DNA from: Cuneatibacter sp. NSJ-177
GTDB taxonomy: Bacteria; Bacillota; Clostridia; Lachnospirales; Lachnospiraceae
Reading direction: 5' to 3'
DNA: 64,000 nt
Assembly (NCBI RefSeq): GCF_022867805.1
Contig: NZ_JALIFO010000006.1
Span: forward strand, 930,001-994,000
This document shows, piece by piece, positions 38,301 through 47,271 of this stretch (position 1 is its first letter; every line of letters starts with the position of its first letter). The notes below the pieces were generated by a model. It was not told where the DNA came from. It did no database searches and worked only from the letters and a program-made list of their open reading frames with translations. The position numbers and the translations under genes are program-made.

Positions 38301-40040
38301 GGAACGCCTCGGACGGCGATGGCTACGGCCACCTTCCGCACGCCAGAGGAGGCGCCTTCGATTGTAACCTCTACCCTGCCAAACGGCGGAAAAGGCATCA
38401 ATTACAGCCAGTCCATTACGGCGAACGGTACGGCGCCCTTTGCCTGGAGTGTGGTAGGAGGCGATTTGCCGGACGGCTTAAACTTAGACCCGGATACCGG
38501 CTATGTGTATGGAACTCCTTCGGTGTCGGGGAGCTTTGCCTTCACGGTACAGGCGTCCAATGATTCCGGTGATGATCAGAAGGAAATCACCCTCTATATC
38601 GCAGAGCCTCCGTTGATTGTGACGGATGCTGTAGCAGACGGTACGAAAGGGAAAAATTACAACCAATTGATCGCTGCCAGCGGCGACGCGCCTATCACCT
38701 GGAGTATTTCCGGAGGAAATGGGGATACAGGAATTTCCGGTGTGCCGGACGGACTGAAAATTGACCCATCCACCGGTGTGATTTCGGGGATTCCCAACGC
38801 CGGCGGAGTCTATGATATCTCAGTGACAGCCTCCAACGCAGTGGGATCTGACAGCCGTCAGTATACCATTTTTATCGCCTCCCCGCCCAGGATTGAGACG
38901 GACCAGCTGCCGGACGGCGTGAGAGGCTCAGTCTATGAGCAAACGTTGACGGCAAGCGGAGACACCGGAATCACCTGGGCGATCGAGGAAGGAACTTTGC
39001 CCGAAGGCTTAGCGCTTAATCCGGATACCGGTAAAATCAGTGGGAAGCCGTCAGCGCCAGGGATTTATACATTTACGGTGAGAGCCTCCAATGATTCCGG
39101 AAGCGAGAGCAAAATTTTGTCCATCGTAATTGCGGACCCGCCCCTCATCACTGCGGATCAAGTTTCAAGTGGGATTAAGGGGATGGCCTACAGCCAGATC
39201 CTGGCCGCTTCCGGGGATTCTCCGATGACCTGGACTCTGGAAGACGGAGCATTGCCGGAGGGACTGACTTTGAACCCGAATACAGGGACCATTGCCGGAA
39301 CCCCTTTGAAGCCGGGAAATTTCCGCTTTACGGTAAAGGCGGCCAATGCGGTAGGTGAGGACAGGAAGGAATATACCATGACGGTTGCGGATCCGCCTGC
39401 GATCACGACGGAAACGTTGGGGAACGGAATCAGCGGGACGGAATATGAGCAGACCTTGACAGCTACGGGCGACTCACCGATGAAGTGGGCCATTCGGTCC
39501 GGAAGTCTGCCGGACGGCCTTTCTCTGGATGCGAATTCGGGTAAAATATCCGGAACACCCACGAAGTCCGGCAGCTATACCTTCACTGTGGCCGCGGAGA
39601 ACAGCGTCGGAAGCGCGGAGCGGGAGATTATCTTGGTGATTGCCCAGCCGCCAGTCGTGGTTAAAAATCCTGAGAATCAGACGGTAAAGAGCGGGAAGAC
39701 GATTACCCTGAAAGCGGATGTCCAAGGGGATGGTCCGATGACGTATCAATGGCAGGTGAACAAAGGGAATGGCTGGGAAGACATTTCCGGAGCCACCGGA
39801 CAGGATCTGACGTTGACAGCGAGCAAGGACAACAACGGATGGCAGTATCGCTGTGTCGCCGTCAATGCGGCCGGGACAGTTGTCACGGAACCTGCCACAA
39901 TACAAGTGAAAGGTACCGCGTCAGGGAGTTCGTCCCCAAAAACCGGGGACACCACAAATCTGATGATGTGGTCCGGCCTGATTATTTTGTCGGCCGCCGC
40001 GCTGACAGGAGTCTTCCTTGTCCGAAAGAGAGAAAAATAA
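35325..40040 (+). CDS. Large sortase-anchored surface protein with putative Ig repeats
   Basis: 1571 residues. Signal peptide 1-27 (MKRVKKLTAMLVTAILLMGM.., cleavage near VLA-AG). N-terminal unique region to about 500, then Ig/Big-like modules. Five He_PIG-type repeats of about 85 residues occur at 1011-1442, each with SGDxPxxWxIxxGxLPxGLxLxPxTGxIxGxP. One Ig-like domain (about 1447-1530, with TYQWQVN) precedes the wall-sorting signal SPKTG (1537-1541), hydrophobic helix and RKREK tail. SPKTG matches the (S/P)PxTG type used by clostridial class B sortases. Expressed from the RR-controlled promoter with a long leader. Probable adhesin; ligand unknown. Confidence 0.92.
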   Translation: MKRVKKLTAMLVTAILLMGMAAQPVLAAGGAVVSDSATFDVFMNVDPAYGVNANVLAGKVGGYLDQLIGSEEKNYRILTSAATIDPTDLTKWDVYDHYDNAWYDSESAWKANYNGRNVVSGEALPENWFYYGVADSRYNASANGKTTIEEMLNAGSGKTWGKVAQLREHIYTMVENGKPAMQFYGYGDQPFADFLYYPASTTSEKTVKFDVDATNVRPHSMSYAGFLINAGTTGSGSSAVMSGYLLVFAYTPEGSNDPATGLSNIYLVNLNDYIVNKLHSSGITPSFATTGQTAMAHPFYANSHVELTITATTLTATIQEVDGSGNLTGNATKLFDNVTLTDTNFGGFGPYVQYSSHDCENTSSFRFSNLEMSFAEKITGSSPLETYQYTNYLDQGENRFYINLTNKDETNYADSATDLDKAYLNGIQTDHAVLITDEGGSATAIFPETYLGANTKNAMNPADVSNQDLADAGLAPGADDTEQLAAKLAWLIYHTTWQESESTPVVPDNVTVAKLLLMISPVGTAGNKEVNSIYRELMEGQSLKVYPDPSQSVKAEGKTAVYTLTKPDGTAVPLTLQADPSGDAYFEVDQTAAWPAGEYAVTLQHTPLAGETCIPNTTKFTIRTDQTKPAPSASIQGLTADFSFANTPSAGNYSYTSDLVSYAWLVNGSPAEPSTPPSVFTDLGAGTVEVSNVNLGDALPAGANYLHLYVKDAAGNIGYTSKAFTVNPPIVSFTDDMSSVTDQQPYEGTEISLNSVAGTYALASLKISNDNGVNWTEITTPASPYLYPLPTGAYQLQVKAVDAAGNESSVLTLPVNAKKYQVLSGTTSYTLELGVDIEQQMDFTVSSQPDLAPGESLGAITYQEASDPNDVVSVTSDGVVSVNRLGAAILTVGAMETDTHRAAQGSITVNVINPLQVSLGEAAVEGGISLTPAYAEGAYGIQGGTLQYRKTGTDAWISIDGWNWNSESVLLYENLEFATEYEIQLTADDNRPGTPRTAMATATFRTPEEAPSIVTSTLPNGGKGINYSQSITANGTAPFAWSVVGGDLPDGLNLDPDTGYVYGTPSVSGSFAFTVQASNDSGDDQKEITLYIAEPPLIVTDAVADGTKGKNYNQLIAASGDAPITWSISGGNGDTGISGVPDGLKIDPSTGVISGIPNAGGVYDISVTASNAVGSDSRQYTIFIASPPRIETDQLPDGVRGSVYEQTLTASGDTGITWAIEEGTLPEGLALNPDTGKISGKPSAPGIYTFTVRASNDSGSESKILSIVIADPPLITADQVSSGIKGMAYSQILAASGDSPMTWTLEDGALPEGLTLNPNTGTIAGTPLKPGNFRFTVKAANAVGEDRKEYTMTVADPPAITTETLGNGISGTEYEQTLTATGDSPMKWAIRSGSLPDGLSLDANSGKISGTPTKSGSYTFTVAAENSVGSAEREIILVIAQPPVVVKNPENQTVKSGKTITLKADVQGDGPMTYQWQVNKGNGWEDISGATGQDLTLTASKDNNGWQYRCVAVNAAGTVVTEPATIQVKGTASGSSSPKTGDTTNLMMWSGLIILSAAALTGVFLVRKREK
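38355..39652 (+). repeat. Five tandem He_PIG-type repeats within the surface-protein gene
   Basis: Five units of about 255 bases that encode the same pattern with divergent DNA, showing old duplications kept by selection and not recent copies. Unit starts are marked by P(S/L/R/L/A)I(V/E/T)T. Confidence 0.8.
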
Positions 40041-40109
40041 GGCTGTTTGTCACAGAAATATTTTGTGACGCGGGGGAAGCGTCTGCAGAAAATGAAATAG
40101 CTCCAAATG

Positions 40110-40146
40110 AAAAGGGATTCTGCCGGTTGGCAGGAATCCCTTTTTA
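40110..40146 (+). terminator. Terminator of the surface-protein gene
   Basis: aaaagggattctgcc ... ggcaggaatccctttt with one bulged base, then T run. Confidence 0.85.
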
Positions 40147-40432
40147 AACGATGATACTCTATGGAACAGTTCTTCTGGCATTGGCCGGCCGTACCGGCTC
40201 ACCGGCTCCGACAAAGTTTCCGGGAGATCTTCGTGATAGAGATCCGTCCGGGAAACGTTTAACGAAACGGAAAATAAATCCATGGAGTAAATAAAACCAT
40301 TCTTTTCAAAAACGGGAATGTTGGAACCATTAGTTAAAAAATTCTCCGAATTTTATAGCGGAGCCCCCCTCGGATATGATATAATACAATTTAAATTTCA
40401 TCAATATGGAAAGAGAGCAGGAGGCATAGGGC
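40147..40432. other. Intergenic region ahead of the V4R operon
   Basis: No gene. TATAAT at 40380-40385 is the likely -10 of the next operon. The interrupted palindrome ctccg-N10-cggag (40344-40363) sits at the -35 position and could be an operator. No good -35 box is seen. Confidence 0.4.
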
Positions 40433-40966
40433 ATGGGCAATGTGTTTTTTAGCGAGCCGCATCATATATTTTCTTGGGAAAAGCTTGGAAATATAAAAGA
40501 GGGGCGAGAAGATTTAGGAGAAGACATGCCGGTTGTCGTATACCGGCTTTTGGAATACACTATGAACCATATCCTAACGGAAGAGTTCGGAACAGAGCGG
40601 GCAAACGAATTATTTCGCAAGTCCGGTTTTCTGGCGGGGCAGGAATTTGCCAAAAATCTGCTGGACCTGACACTTCCCTTGGAACAATTTGTCGCGCAGT
40701 TACAAAAGATTTTACGAGATCTGAAAATCGGAATTCTGCGCATCGAGGAAATTCAGGACAACGCAGATCAGATCATTCTCACTGTTGCCCAGGATCTGGA
40801 CTGCAGCGGACTCCCTCCGACCAATGAGGTGGTCTGTAATTATGACGAAGGATTTCTGGCGGGAATTTTGGAAACTTACATGAAAAAACGTTATCTGGTT
40901 AGGGAAATTGACTGCTGGGCCAGCGGGGCGCGGGTATGTCGTTTTCGCTGCAAGGCGCAGGAGTGA
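40433..40966 (+). CDS. V4R domain-containing protein
   Basis: A 177-residue protein with a 4-vinyl-reductase (V4R) small-molecule-binding domain: an N-terminal helical part and the C-terminal Cys-rich pattern CSGLPPTNEVVCNYDEGFLAGILE ... REIDCWASGARVCRFRC with invariant Cys and Gly residues. V4R domains bind hydrocarbons or chlorophyll-like molecules and often act as sensors. Start ATG with CAGGAGG. It lies 21 bases before a diguanylate cyclase gene and may supply its input signal; this is inference. No DNA-binding domain is present. Confidence 0.88.
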   Translation: MGNVFFSEPHHIFSWEKLGNIKEGREDLGEDMPVVVYRLLEYTMNHILTEEFGTERANELFRKSGFLAGQEFAKNLLDLTLPLEQFVAQLQKILRDLKIGILRIEEIQDNADQIILTVAQDLDCSGLPPTNEVVCNYDEGFLAGILETYMKKRYLVREIDCWASGARVCRFRCKAQE

Positions 40967-40987
40967 GAAACCGGAAGGGTGGGCAGA

Positions 40988-42247
40988 ATGCAAAAGACAG
41001 AAGATGTTTTGTTTCAATATTTAAAGGATATTCTGTATCATCCGGACCAAGCCAGCCTGGACATAAAGGCTTTGCCGCCGGAGTTCCTGAAATTGGGAGA
41101 AGGGATGTGTTTTCTGGCGGACTGCGTGCGCGAGGCGCGCACTTTTGCCACCGCAATGGCCAAGGGGGATTTGTCTCAGCAGCCTCCCGGCGCGGAAAAT
41201 GTTCTGGCCGCGCCGATTAAGGATTTGCAGAATTCCCTGCGTCATCTGGCCTGGCAGACCCAGGAGGTGGCGAAAGGGGACTATAGCCAGACCGTGGATT
41301 TTATGGGAGAGTTTTCTCAGGCGTTTAACACCATGACCCGGCAGCTCAAGGAGCGGAGTGAAAGCCTGATTGCGGAAAAGCAGATTATAGAGGCAAAAAA
41401 TCAGGAACTGGAACGGAATCTGGAATTGGTGATGACCCTGACCAAGTTCACGCATAATATGATTTTTATCTATTCTATAGAAGGACATGACTTGCTGTTT
41501 TCCAATGAATCCGCCGAGTGGTTTTGTAAAATGAGGCCAAAGACATCCCGAAAAGTATTGGATATTATCCTTGGAAAATCCGATGAGGAATTGGAAGAGT
41601 TTCCTTTCTGGGAGATGGCGGTGACCGAGGAAGAGGAAGACAAGGGGACAAAATATTTTGGCGTGGAGTCCTGCTCATTTTCCTGGAGAGATCAAATGGC
41701 GACCGTTCATATTCTGATGGATGACACAGAGCGGAAAAAGAAAGAGAACCTGATGTACAAGCTGGCTTACGTGGACCCTCTTACCGGATTGAATAACCGA
41801 AGATATGCCATGGATCAGATGAAACGGCTGATGGAAGAAGGGACTTCTTTTGTTATGTCATTTATCGATATCGATTATCTGAAATACTGCAATGATACCT
41901 TTGGACATAAGTCAGGGGACGAGTATCTGATGGAGATTGCCAATGCGCTGAAATCCTTGGGCGAAGAGGTTTGCCGGATCGGAGGAGATGAGTTTATTTT
42001 GATTCAGACCGGTATCTCGGCGCATAATCAGGATGAGCATCTGGAGGCTTTGCGGGCCATGCTCCAGGAAGGCAGTACGGATAAGCCCTATCCCAAAAGT
42101 TTCAGCTTCGCATCCTTGGAAATCCCGTCTCAGCCGGAGATGAGTCTGGAAGAGTATATTAAGCGGACGGATACCAAGATGTATCAGTATAAGGTACAGC
42201 ATAAAAAGCCCTTAAAGGATATGGTCTACCAGGATCATAGAGTTTAA
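40988..42247 (+). CDS. Diguanylate cyclase with N-terminal HAMP/PAS-like region
   Basis: 419 residues, no membrane helix. Residues 1-110 include a HAMP-like stretch (LAWQTQEVAKGDYSQTVDFMGEFSQAFNTMTRQL), then a helical linker, a PAS-like region (about 150-240) and a GGDEF domain at about 265-410. The catalytic motif GGDEF is intact at 332-336. The RxxD inhibitory site before it is missing (SLGE), so product inhibition through the I-site is unlikely. ATG at 40988 chosen for the GGAAGGG site; a GTG at 40979 is possible. Second gene of the V4R operon. Confidence 0.92.
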   Translation: MQKTEDVLFQYLKDILYHPDQASLDIKALPPEFLKLGEGMCFLADCVREARTFATAMAKGDLSQQPPGAENVLAAPIKDLQNSLRHLAWQTQEVAKGDYSQTVDFMGEFSQAFNTMTRQLKERSESLIAEKQIIEAKNQELERNLELVMTLTKFTHNMIFIYSIEGHDLLFSNESAEWFCKMRPKTSRKVLDIILGKSDEELEEFPFWEMAVTEEEEDKGTKYFGVESCSFSWRDQMATVHILMDDTERKKKENLMYKLAYVDPLTGLNNRRYAMDQMKRLMEEGTSFVMSFIDIDYLKYCNDTFGHKSGDEYLMEIANALKSLGEEVCRIGGDEFILIQTGISAHNQDEHLEALRAMLQEGSTDKPYPKSFSFASLEIPSQPEMSLEEYIKRTDTKMYQYKVQHKKPLKDMVYQDHRV

Positions 42248-42288
42248 CGGGCAGAGTTTTGCGAGGATGGAGAAAGGCGGATTGCAAG

Positions 42289-45200
42289 TTGAAGAGACCC
42301 ACCGACCGTGTTCAGACCCCCTGCAGGCATGATGAGGCGAAAAAACTGGCTAGCCGCATCATGTATTTGCACTACTGCGCCGGAAATCCGGAGGAGGTGG
42401 CAAATTATTTTGCACCTGAGTTCACTTGGATTGGCGCGGGAGAGGAGCAGTATATTGCGGGAAGAGAGGCTGCCGTAGAATTGTTTCGCCAGTTTCAGGG
42501 AGCGATTCCAACCTGCCGGATCTGGGATGAGAGATATGATGTGATTGAGCCGTCGCCGGGGATTTATGTGGTGTCCGGACGGATGTGGATTGCGACGGAT
42601 CCCGGCGTGGAGATGTATTTAAAAGTACATCAGAGAGTAACGTTTGTGTTTCAGGATACCGAAGAGGGGCTTTTCTGTGCCCACATCCACTGTTCCAACC
42701 CTTATCAGGAGATGCTGAGCGGGGAATTGTTTCCGGAGAAGATCGGGCGGCAGTCCTACGACTATGTGCAGGAGCGCTTAGCTTTGCTGGAAGAGCAGAC
42801 AATCCAGCAAAACCGTCAGCTGGACGTGATTATGTCCTCCATAGCCGGAGGGCTGAAGATCAGCAATGACGATGATACGTATTCCTTTGCCTTTGTCAGC
42901 AAAGAGGCTGCGGCGCTTTTTGGATATACGGTGGAGGAGTTTATGGCTGCCACAGGAGGCACTGCGGTGGGAACGGTCTACCCGCCGGATCTCAACCAGG
43001 CTCTTTCCGACTGTGCCGAGGCGTTTCGGGACGGCGGACTGGTTTACTCTACCCGTTATCGGGTGCGCTGTAAGGATGGGAGTCTGAAATGGGTCATCGA
43101 CAGCGGGAAAAAAGCCCAGGACGCGGAGGGGCATTGGATGGTCAACAGCCTTTATTTGGATGTGACCAGAGCGGAGGAAGATGCCCAGCGTTTGCGGGAA
43201 CAGACGCAGCTTCTTACCAGTATCTATGATACGGTGCCTTGCGGAATTATTCGGTTTATCCGCCGGAGGACAGGGGAGTATGAGCTGATTTCCATGAATC
43301 GGGCTGCCTTGTCTCTTTTGGGATACCAAAGCCAGGAAGAAGGAGTGCTTGACTGGCATGAAGGAGTTTTAGGGTCGGTCGTGGAAGAAGACCGCGCCAT
43401 GCTGAGGCAGACCTATCAGCGCCTCCATGAGATCGGAGACCGGCAGGACCGGGAATACCGCGCGATTTGGAGTGACGGGTCCCTACACTGGCTAGACGGT
43501 ACCAACATGATTGTGGATCAGACCGCAGAGGGGGACGCGGTGATCCAGAGAACTTTGGTGGACATCACCCCGCGGAAAATGCTGCAGCAGCAGATGGACC
43601 GGGAGCAGGAAATGTACCGCGTGGCCATGGAGGCCAGCTCCGATACGATGTTTGAATACCAGATGGATACCGATGTCTATACGAGCTACGAGCCGCAGGC
43701 AGGGCATGGCGTCATCTGCAGGGAGCTGAGGAATTATTCCCAGCTGGTGAAGGATGAGAAGTTCGTCCACCCGGAAGATGTGCCGGCAGTTATGGATAAT
43801 ATTTGTCATGGCAGGGCGGAAGTATTTGAGGTACGTGTGGTTACTCCAAGGAGCGCACCGGGAGATTACCAATGGCACCGGGTCAGCAGCAGGCTGATTA
43901 CTCAGAGCGGCCGCGCCTCCCGTGTGGTCGGCACGGTGCGGAATATCCATAGTATGAAGGAAACTCTGTCTGAAAACAGCGAGCGCCTGCATATGAGCCA
44001 GTCGGCGCTGCAGGCCATCAGCGGGATGTATGCCAGTATTTTTTATGTAAATCTGACCGACGATGAATACTATGCGGTGCGTCTGCCCCAAACGCAGGAT
44101 GCCATGGCATATGCCAGGAACGGGAACTTTTCTTCCGGGCTGTGCCCGCTGCTGCTTCCTTATGTGGCGGAAAGCGACCGTTTGATGGTGGCCCGTGAGT
44201 TCGACCGGGACCGGATACTGGAAAAGCTCTCTCAGTCTGAGAAACAGACGGAAGTGGAATTTTGCCGACAATCCGCGGATGGGAGGAATTCATCCTGGCT
44301 TCGCATGGAGATTCATCCGATTTCGGTGGAGAATGCAGATAAAAAAACCGTGATTATAACGCTGCGCAATATCAGCGGAGAAAAGCGCCAGGCGCTGGAG
44401 CGGCAGGCGGAGGAAAGAGCGGCGAAGCAAGCGCTGGAGGAAGCATACGAGGGCGCTCGCCGGGCGAATCTTGCCAAGTCGGAGTTCCTTTCCCGGATGA
44501 GTCATGACATCCGTACCCCGATGAACGCGATCCTGGGAATGGCGGCCATAGCAGAGAAAAATTTGAACAAGATGGAAAAGGTTTCCGACTGCCTGTCAAA
44601 GATCCGGATTTCCGGAGACCACCTCCTAGGGCTGATCAATGAAGTTTTGGATATGTCTAAAATTGAGTCCGGAAATGTCAGTCTCAGTGAAAGCACCTTT
44701 TTGATCAGCGACACGCTGGATACGGTCGCTCAGATTATCCGGACCGATACCGAGAGTAAAGGGCAGCAGTTTGTGCTTCACACGTCGATCCAGAAGGATG
44801 CAGTTCAGGGCGATTCTATGCGGGTTCAGCAGATTTTGCTGAATCTTTTGTCCAACGCTGTGAAATATACCCCGAATGAAGGGCGGATTTTGCTGAAGGC
44901 GGAGGAAAAACCTTCCGGCCACAGCGGCGTCAGTTGTTTTGAGTTTACGGTGGAAGATAACGGAATCGGGATGTCTCCGGAGTTTCAGCAGAAACTTTTT
45001 ACCCCTTTTGAGAGGGCGGAGGATTGCCGGGTGAGCCAGGTACAGGGAACAGGATTGGGATTGGCGATTACCCAGAACCTGGTACAGATGATGAACGGTA
45101 CCATTCAGGTGGAAAGCTGTCTCGATCAAGGGACCCGATTCCGCGTCACTATCTTTTTAAAACAAGCGGAACAAGAGAATACAGATTTCCGAAGCGAGAA

Positions 45201-45618
45201 GGAAAAGACCGGAGAACCTTTTGACCCGGATACCAGAATCCTTTTGGTGGAAGACAATGAGATCAACCGTGAGATTGCACAGGAACTGTTGCAGACAGCG
45301 GGTCTTACCGTGACTTCCGCTGTGAATGGAAAAGAGGCGGTGGACCTTTTTTCCTCTCAGCCGCCGGGAACCTACTCTTTGATTTTAATGGATATTCAGA
45401 TGCCGGTGATGGACGGATACGAGGCAGCAAAAGCGATCCGACGCCTGGGGGAGGCCGGGCAGCGTCCGGATGCGGCAAAAATCCCGATCATCGCGCTGAC
45501 GGCCAATGCTTTCGCGGACGACGTCTACCGGGCCCGGCAGGCAGGGATGAATGAACATGTATCAAAACCACTCGATGTGGACCGGCTGCTGATAACTTTG
45601 CATCATTATCTGGATTAA
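42289..45618 (+). CDS. Hybrid sensor histidine kinase with NTF2-like and PAS domains
   Basis: About 1109 residues, no membrane helix. N-terminal NTF2/SnoaL-like domain (FAPEFTWIGAGEEQYIAGREAAVELF), about four PAS/PAC regions (about 180-690), HisKA with H739 (FLSRMSHDIRTPMNAI), HATPase with ENGIGMS-type G1 (EDNGIGM) and GTGLGLAI, and a C-terminal receiver with phospho-D1035 (LILMDIQMPVMDGYEAA). The start is uncertain: TTG at 42289 has AAAGGCGG 8 bases upstream, an alternative TTG is at 42259, and the first ATG is at 42361. Third gene after V4R and the cyclase. Its output partner is not in the window. Confidence 0.9.
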   Translation: MKRPTDRVQTPCRHDEAKKLASRIMYLHYCAGNPEEVANYFAPEFTWIGAGEEQYIAGREAAVELFRQFQGAIPTCRIWDERYDVIEPSPGIYVVSGRMWIATDPGVEMYLKVHQRVTFVFQDTEEGLFCAHIHCSNPYQEMLSGELFPEKIGRQSYDYVQERLALLEEQTIQQNRQLDVIMSSIAGGLKISNDDDTYSFAFVSKEAAALFGYTVEEFMAATGGTAVGTVYPPDLNQALSDCAEAFRDGGLVYSTRYRVRCKDGSLKWVIDSGKKAQDAEGHWMVNSLYLDVTRAEEDAQRLREQTQLLTSIYDTVPCGIIRFIRRRTGEYELISMNRAALSLLGYQSQEEGVLDWHEGVLGSVVEEDRAMLRQTYQRLHEIGDRQDREYRAIWSDGSLHWLDGTNMIVDQTAEGDAVIQRTLVDITPRKMLQQQMDREQEMYRVAMEASSDTMFEYQMDTDVYTSYEPQAGHGVICRELRNYSQLVKDEKFVHPEDVPAVMDNICHGRAEVFEVRVVTPRSAPGDYQWHRVSSRLITQSGRASRVVGTVRNIHSMKETLSENSERLHMSQSALQAISGMYASIFYVNLTDDEYYAVRLPQTQDAMAYARNGNFSSGLCPLLLPYVAESDRLMVAREFDRDRILEKLSQSEKQTEVEFCRQSADGRNSSWLRMEIHPISVENADKKTVIITLRNISGEKRQALERQAEERAAKQALEEAYEGARRANLAKSEFLSRMSHDIRTPMNAILGMAAIAEKNLNKMEKVSDCLSKIRISGDHLLGLINEVLDMSKIESGNVSLSESTFLISDTLDTVAQIIRTDTESKGQQFVLHTSIQKDAVQGDSMRVQQILLNLLSNAVKYTPNEGRILLKAEEKPSGHSGVSCFEFTVEDNGIGMSPEFQQKLFTPFERAEDCRVSQVQGTGLGLAITQNLVQMMNGTIQVESCLDQGTRFRVTIFLKQAEQENTDFRSEKEKTGEPFDPDTRILLVEDNEINREIAQELLQTAGLTVTSAVNGKEAVDLFSSQPPGTYSLILMDIQMPVMDGYEAAKAIRRLGEAGQRPDAAKIPIIALTANAFADDVYRARQAGMNEHVSKPLDVDRLLITLHHYLD

Positions 45619-45637
45619 ACGGAGGAGTACCGGAATC

Positions 45638-47167
45638 TTAGAAACAAAGGCTTTCGCCAGGGGTCAGGATTCCGGCTGCTTCCGGCAGTCCATTTTCTAT
45701 CATAAAGGGGCGGATGAACTCCAGCACATAGCAGTAGCAGGCGGAGAGCCGGCCGGTGAAGCCTTCCGCATCCCCTGCCAGGAAACTGACCAAGGCCCCA
45801 TGGCTCTTCTGGGACAGCGGGTTGTCATTTGAGACGCCGTTTGGAAAAAACGAATAATAGTATCCCCAGTACAGCAGTTTCCCCACCTCAGTCAGGACCG
45901 TGCCAAGAGGAGGGAGAGGCAGAGAGGCGATGATCAAGTGGATCATTTCGTCCAGCGGAAAAAGAGTCGGGTCCTGGAGCCGGTTTTGCAGAGCCTTTCT
46001 TGCTTCCGAAGTGATGTGCGGATAAGCCAAAAGCGCGGCTGGACGGACTGCAATTGCCATCAGCTGCAGGCCGCTCAGATAGAGCAAAGTATCTCTCTTA
46101 TAGGTTTTGCTTTTCATGCAGCGAAGGGTGGCCTCCTCCCCCGGCAGAATGATTCTGGTCCCCTGAGCGTTCCTCGTTTCGCCAAAGCCAAGCTCATTCA
46201 GCATGGCGATGGCCTTGCGAACGGTGGACACACAGACCCCGTACTCTCTTGAGAGCGTTGCCTCCGAGGGAAGAAAGTTCCCTGCCTGATAGTAACCGTT
46301 TCCGATTTTATCGATCAAATCCCGCGTGATTTGTGTATAGTAGTGATCTCTTCCTCGTTCCGGAGCCCAGAGGAAAGAAATATCTACTTGGTCAGGAATC
46401 TCCGGGAATTCTTGGGAGAGCTCGTCCAGATATTCTTCCACCGCAGCGGTTGTCCTTTGGAACATATCTGTGAATCGGGCGGTAATTTCGGAGGGATCTT
46501 GAGTCAAAAGGGATTCCATGACCCAGACGGTGCCCCGGAATTTTCCGCGCTTGGCAAACAGCTCCAGGTAGCGTTTCTGGCTTTGGAAAAAGGACAGCCT
46601 GCCATAGAGCTCAAAGCTGATAAACATGTCCCGGAACAACAGGTTTTTTGAGTGTTCCAACAGGGAATACAGGAGCTTCGAGCATGCCCGCCAGCGAATT
46701 TCTGGAGAGTTGAAGCGGGAACGTGTCAGCGCCTGAAGCCATTGCATTAATTCTTCCTGGTTGAGGCACTGGGAGGAAAAGGCGATGATCGGAGGCATCA
46801 GGATCGTGATTGTCCGATGGACGTTTACGATCAATTTTTTCCTTCCTAAAACAGACCTTATAGCGGAGTCGGACTCTTGGCAATCGGGCTGCCGGTAGAG
46901 TACGGTTGCCGCCTTTCTCTCTTCCGTGCAAATGTATCCTTCTTCCTTTAACGTGCGGAGAACGTCTCGGACGGTACGGAGACCGACATGATAGAAGTCA
47001 CAGAGGCCGCTCATGGAGGGCAGCTTTTCTCCGTAACGGACTCTCCCAGTACGAATTTGTTCTTTTAAGTCTTGATATACATGCTGGTAAAGTGTTTGTT
47101 TGTCTCGGATCTCTAATCCCTCCCATTGCTTGATATCACTGCTGTTTCCATTATACCCAGAAACCAT
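45638..47167 (-). CDS. Transcriptional regulator with two GntR-type winged helices
   Basis: 509 residues. The first GntR helix-turn-helix lies at about 22-95 (YQHVYQDLKEQIRTGRVRYGEKLPSMSGLCDFYHVGLRTVRDVL; key part KLPSMSGLCDFYHVGLRTVRD). The second lies at about 275-345 (LIDKIGNGYYQAGNFLPSEATLSREYGVCVSTVRKAIAML; key part LPSEATLSREYGVCVSTVRKA). Between and after are helical regions without a recognised ligand domain. Duplicated GntR readheads in one chain are unusual. It is divergent from the GGDEF-EAL gene at 47272, sharing a 104-base promoter region, and convergent with the hybrid kinase. Confidence 0.88.
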   Translation of the reverse strand: MVSGYNGNSSDIKQWEGLEIRDKQTLYQHVYQDLKEQIRTGRVRYGEKLPSMSGLCDFYHVGLRTVRDVLRTLKEEGYICTEERKAATVLYRQPDCQESDSAIRSVLGRKKLIVNVHRTITILMPPIIAFSSQCLNQEELMQWLQALTRSRFNSPEIRWRACSKLLYSLLEHSKNLLFRDMFISFELYGRLSFFQSQKRYLELFAKRGKFRGTVWVMESLLTQDPSEITARFTDMFQRTTAAVEEYLDELSQEFPEIPDQVDISFLWAPERGRDHYYTQITRDLIDKIGNGYYQAGNFLPSEATLSREYGVCVSTVRKAIAMLNELGFGETRNAQGTRIILPGEEATLRCMKSKTYKRDTLLYLSGLQLMAIAVRPAALLAYPHITSEARKALQNRLQDPTLFPLDEMIHLIIASLPLPPLGTVLTEVGKLLYWGYYYSFFPNGVSNDNPLSQKSHGALVSFLAGDAEGFTGRLSACYCYVLEFIRPFMIENGLPEAAGILTPGESLCF

Positions 47168-47271
47168 TTTTTTTCAACAAGCTATATGCTTATGTACACA
47201 GATTGCCTGTTGTTCCCTTTTGAAAAACATGATAGGATTTGTTTGTTTCAAGATTCATTTGGGAGGACAGG

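Noticed and set aside
38355-39652. Long repeated DNA as a possible mobile or recombination element
   Set aside because: Repeats are protein-level He_PIG domains with divergent DNA, inside one open gene.
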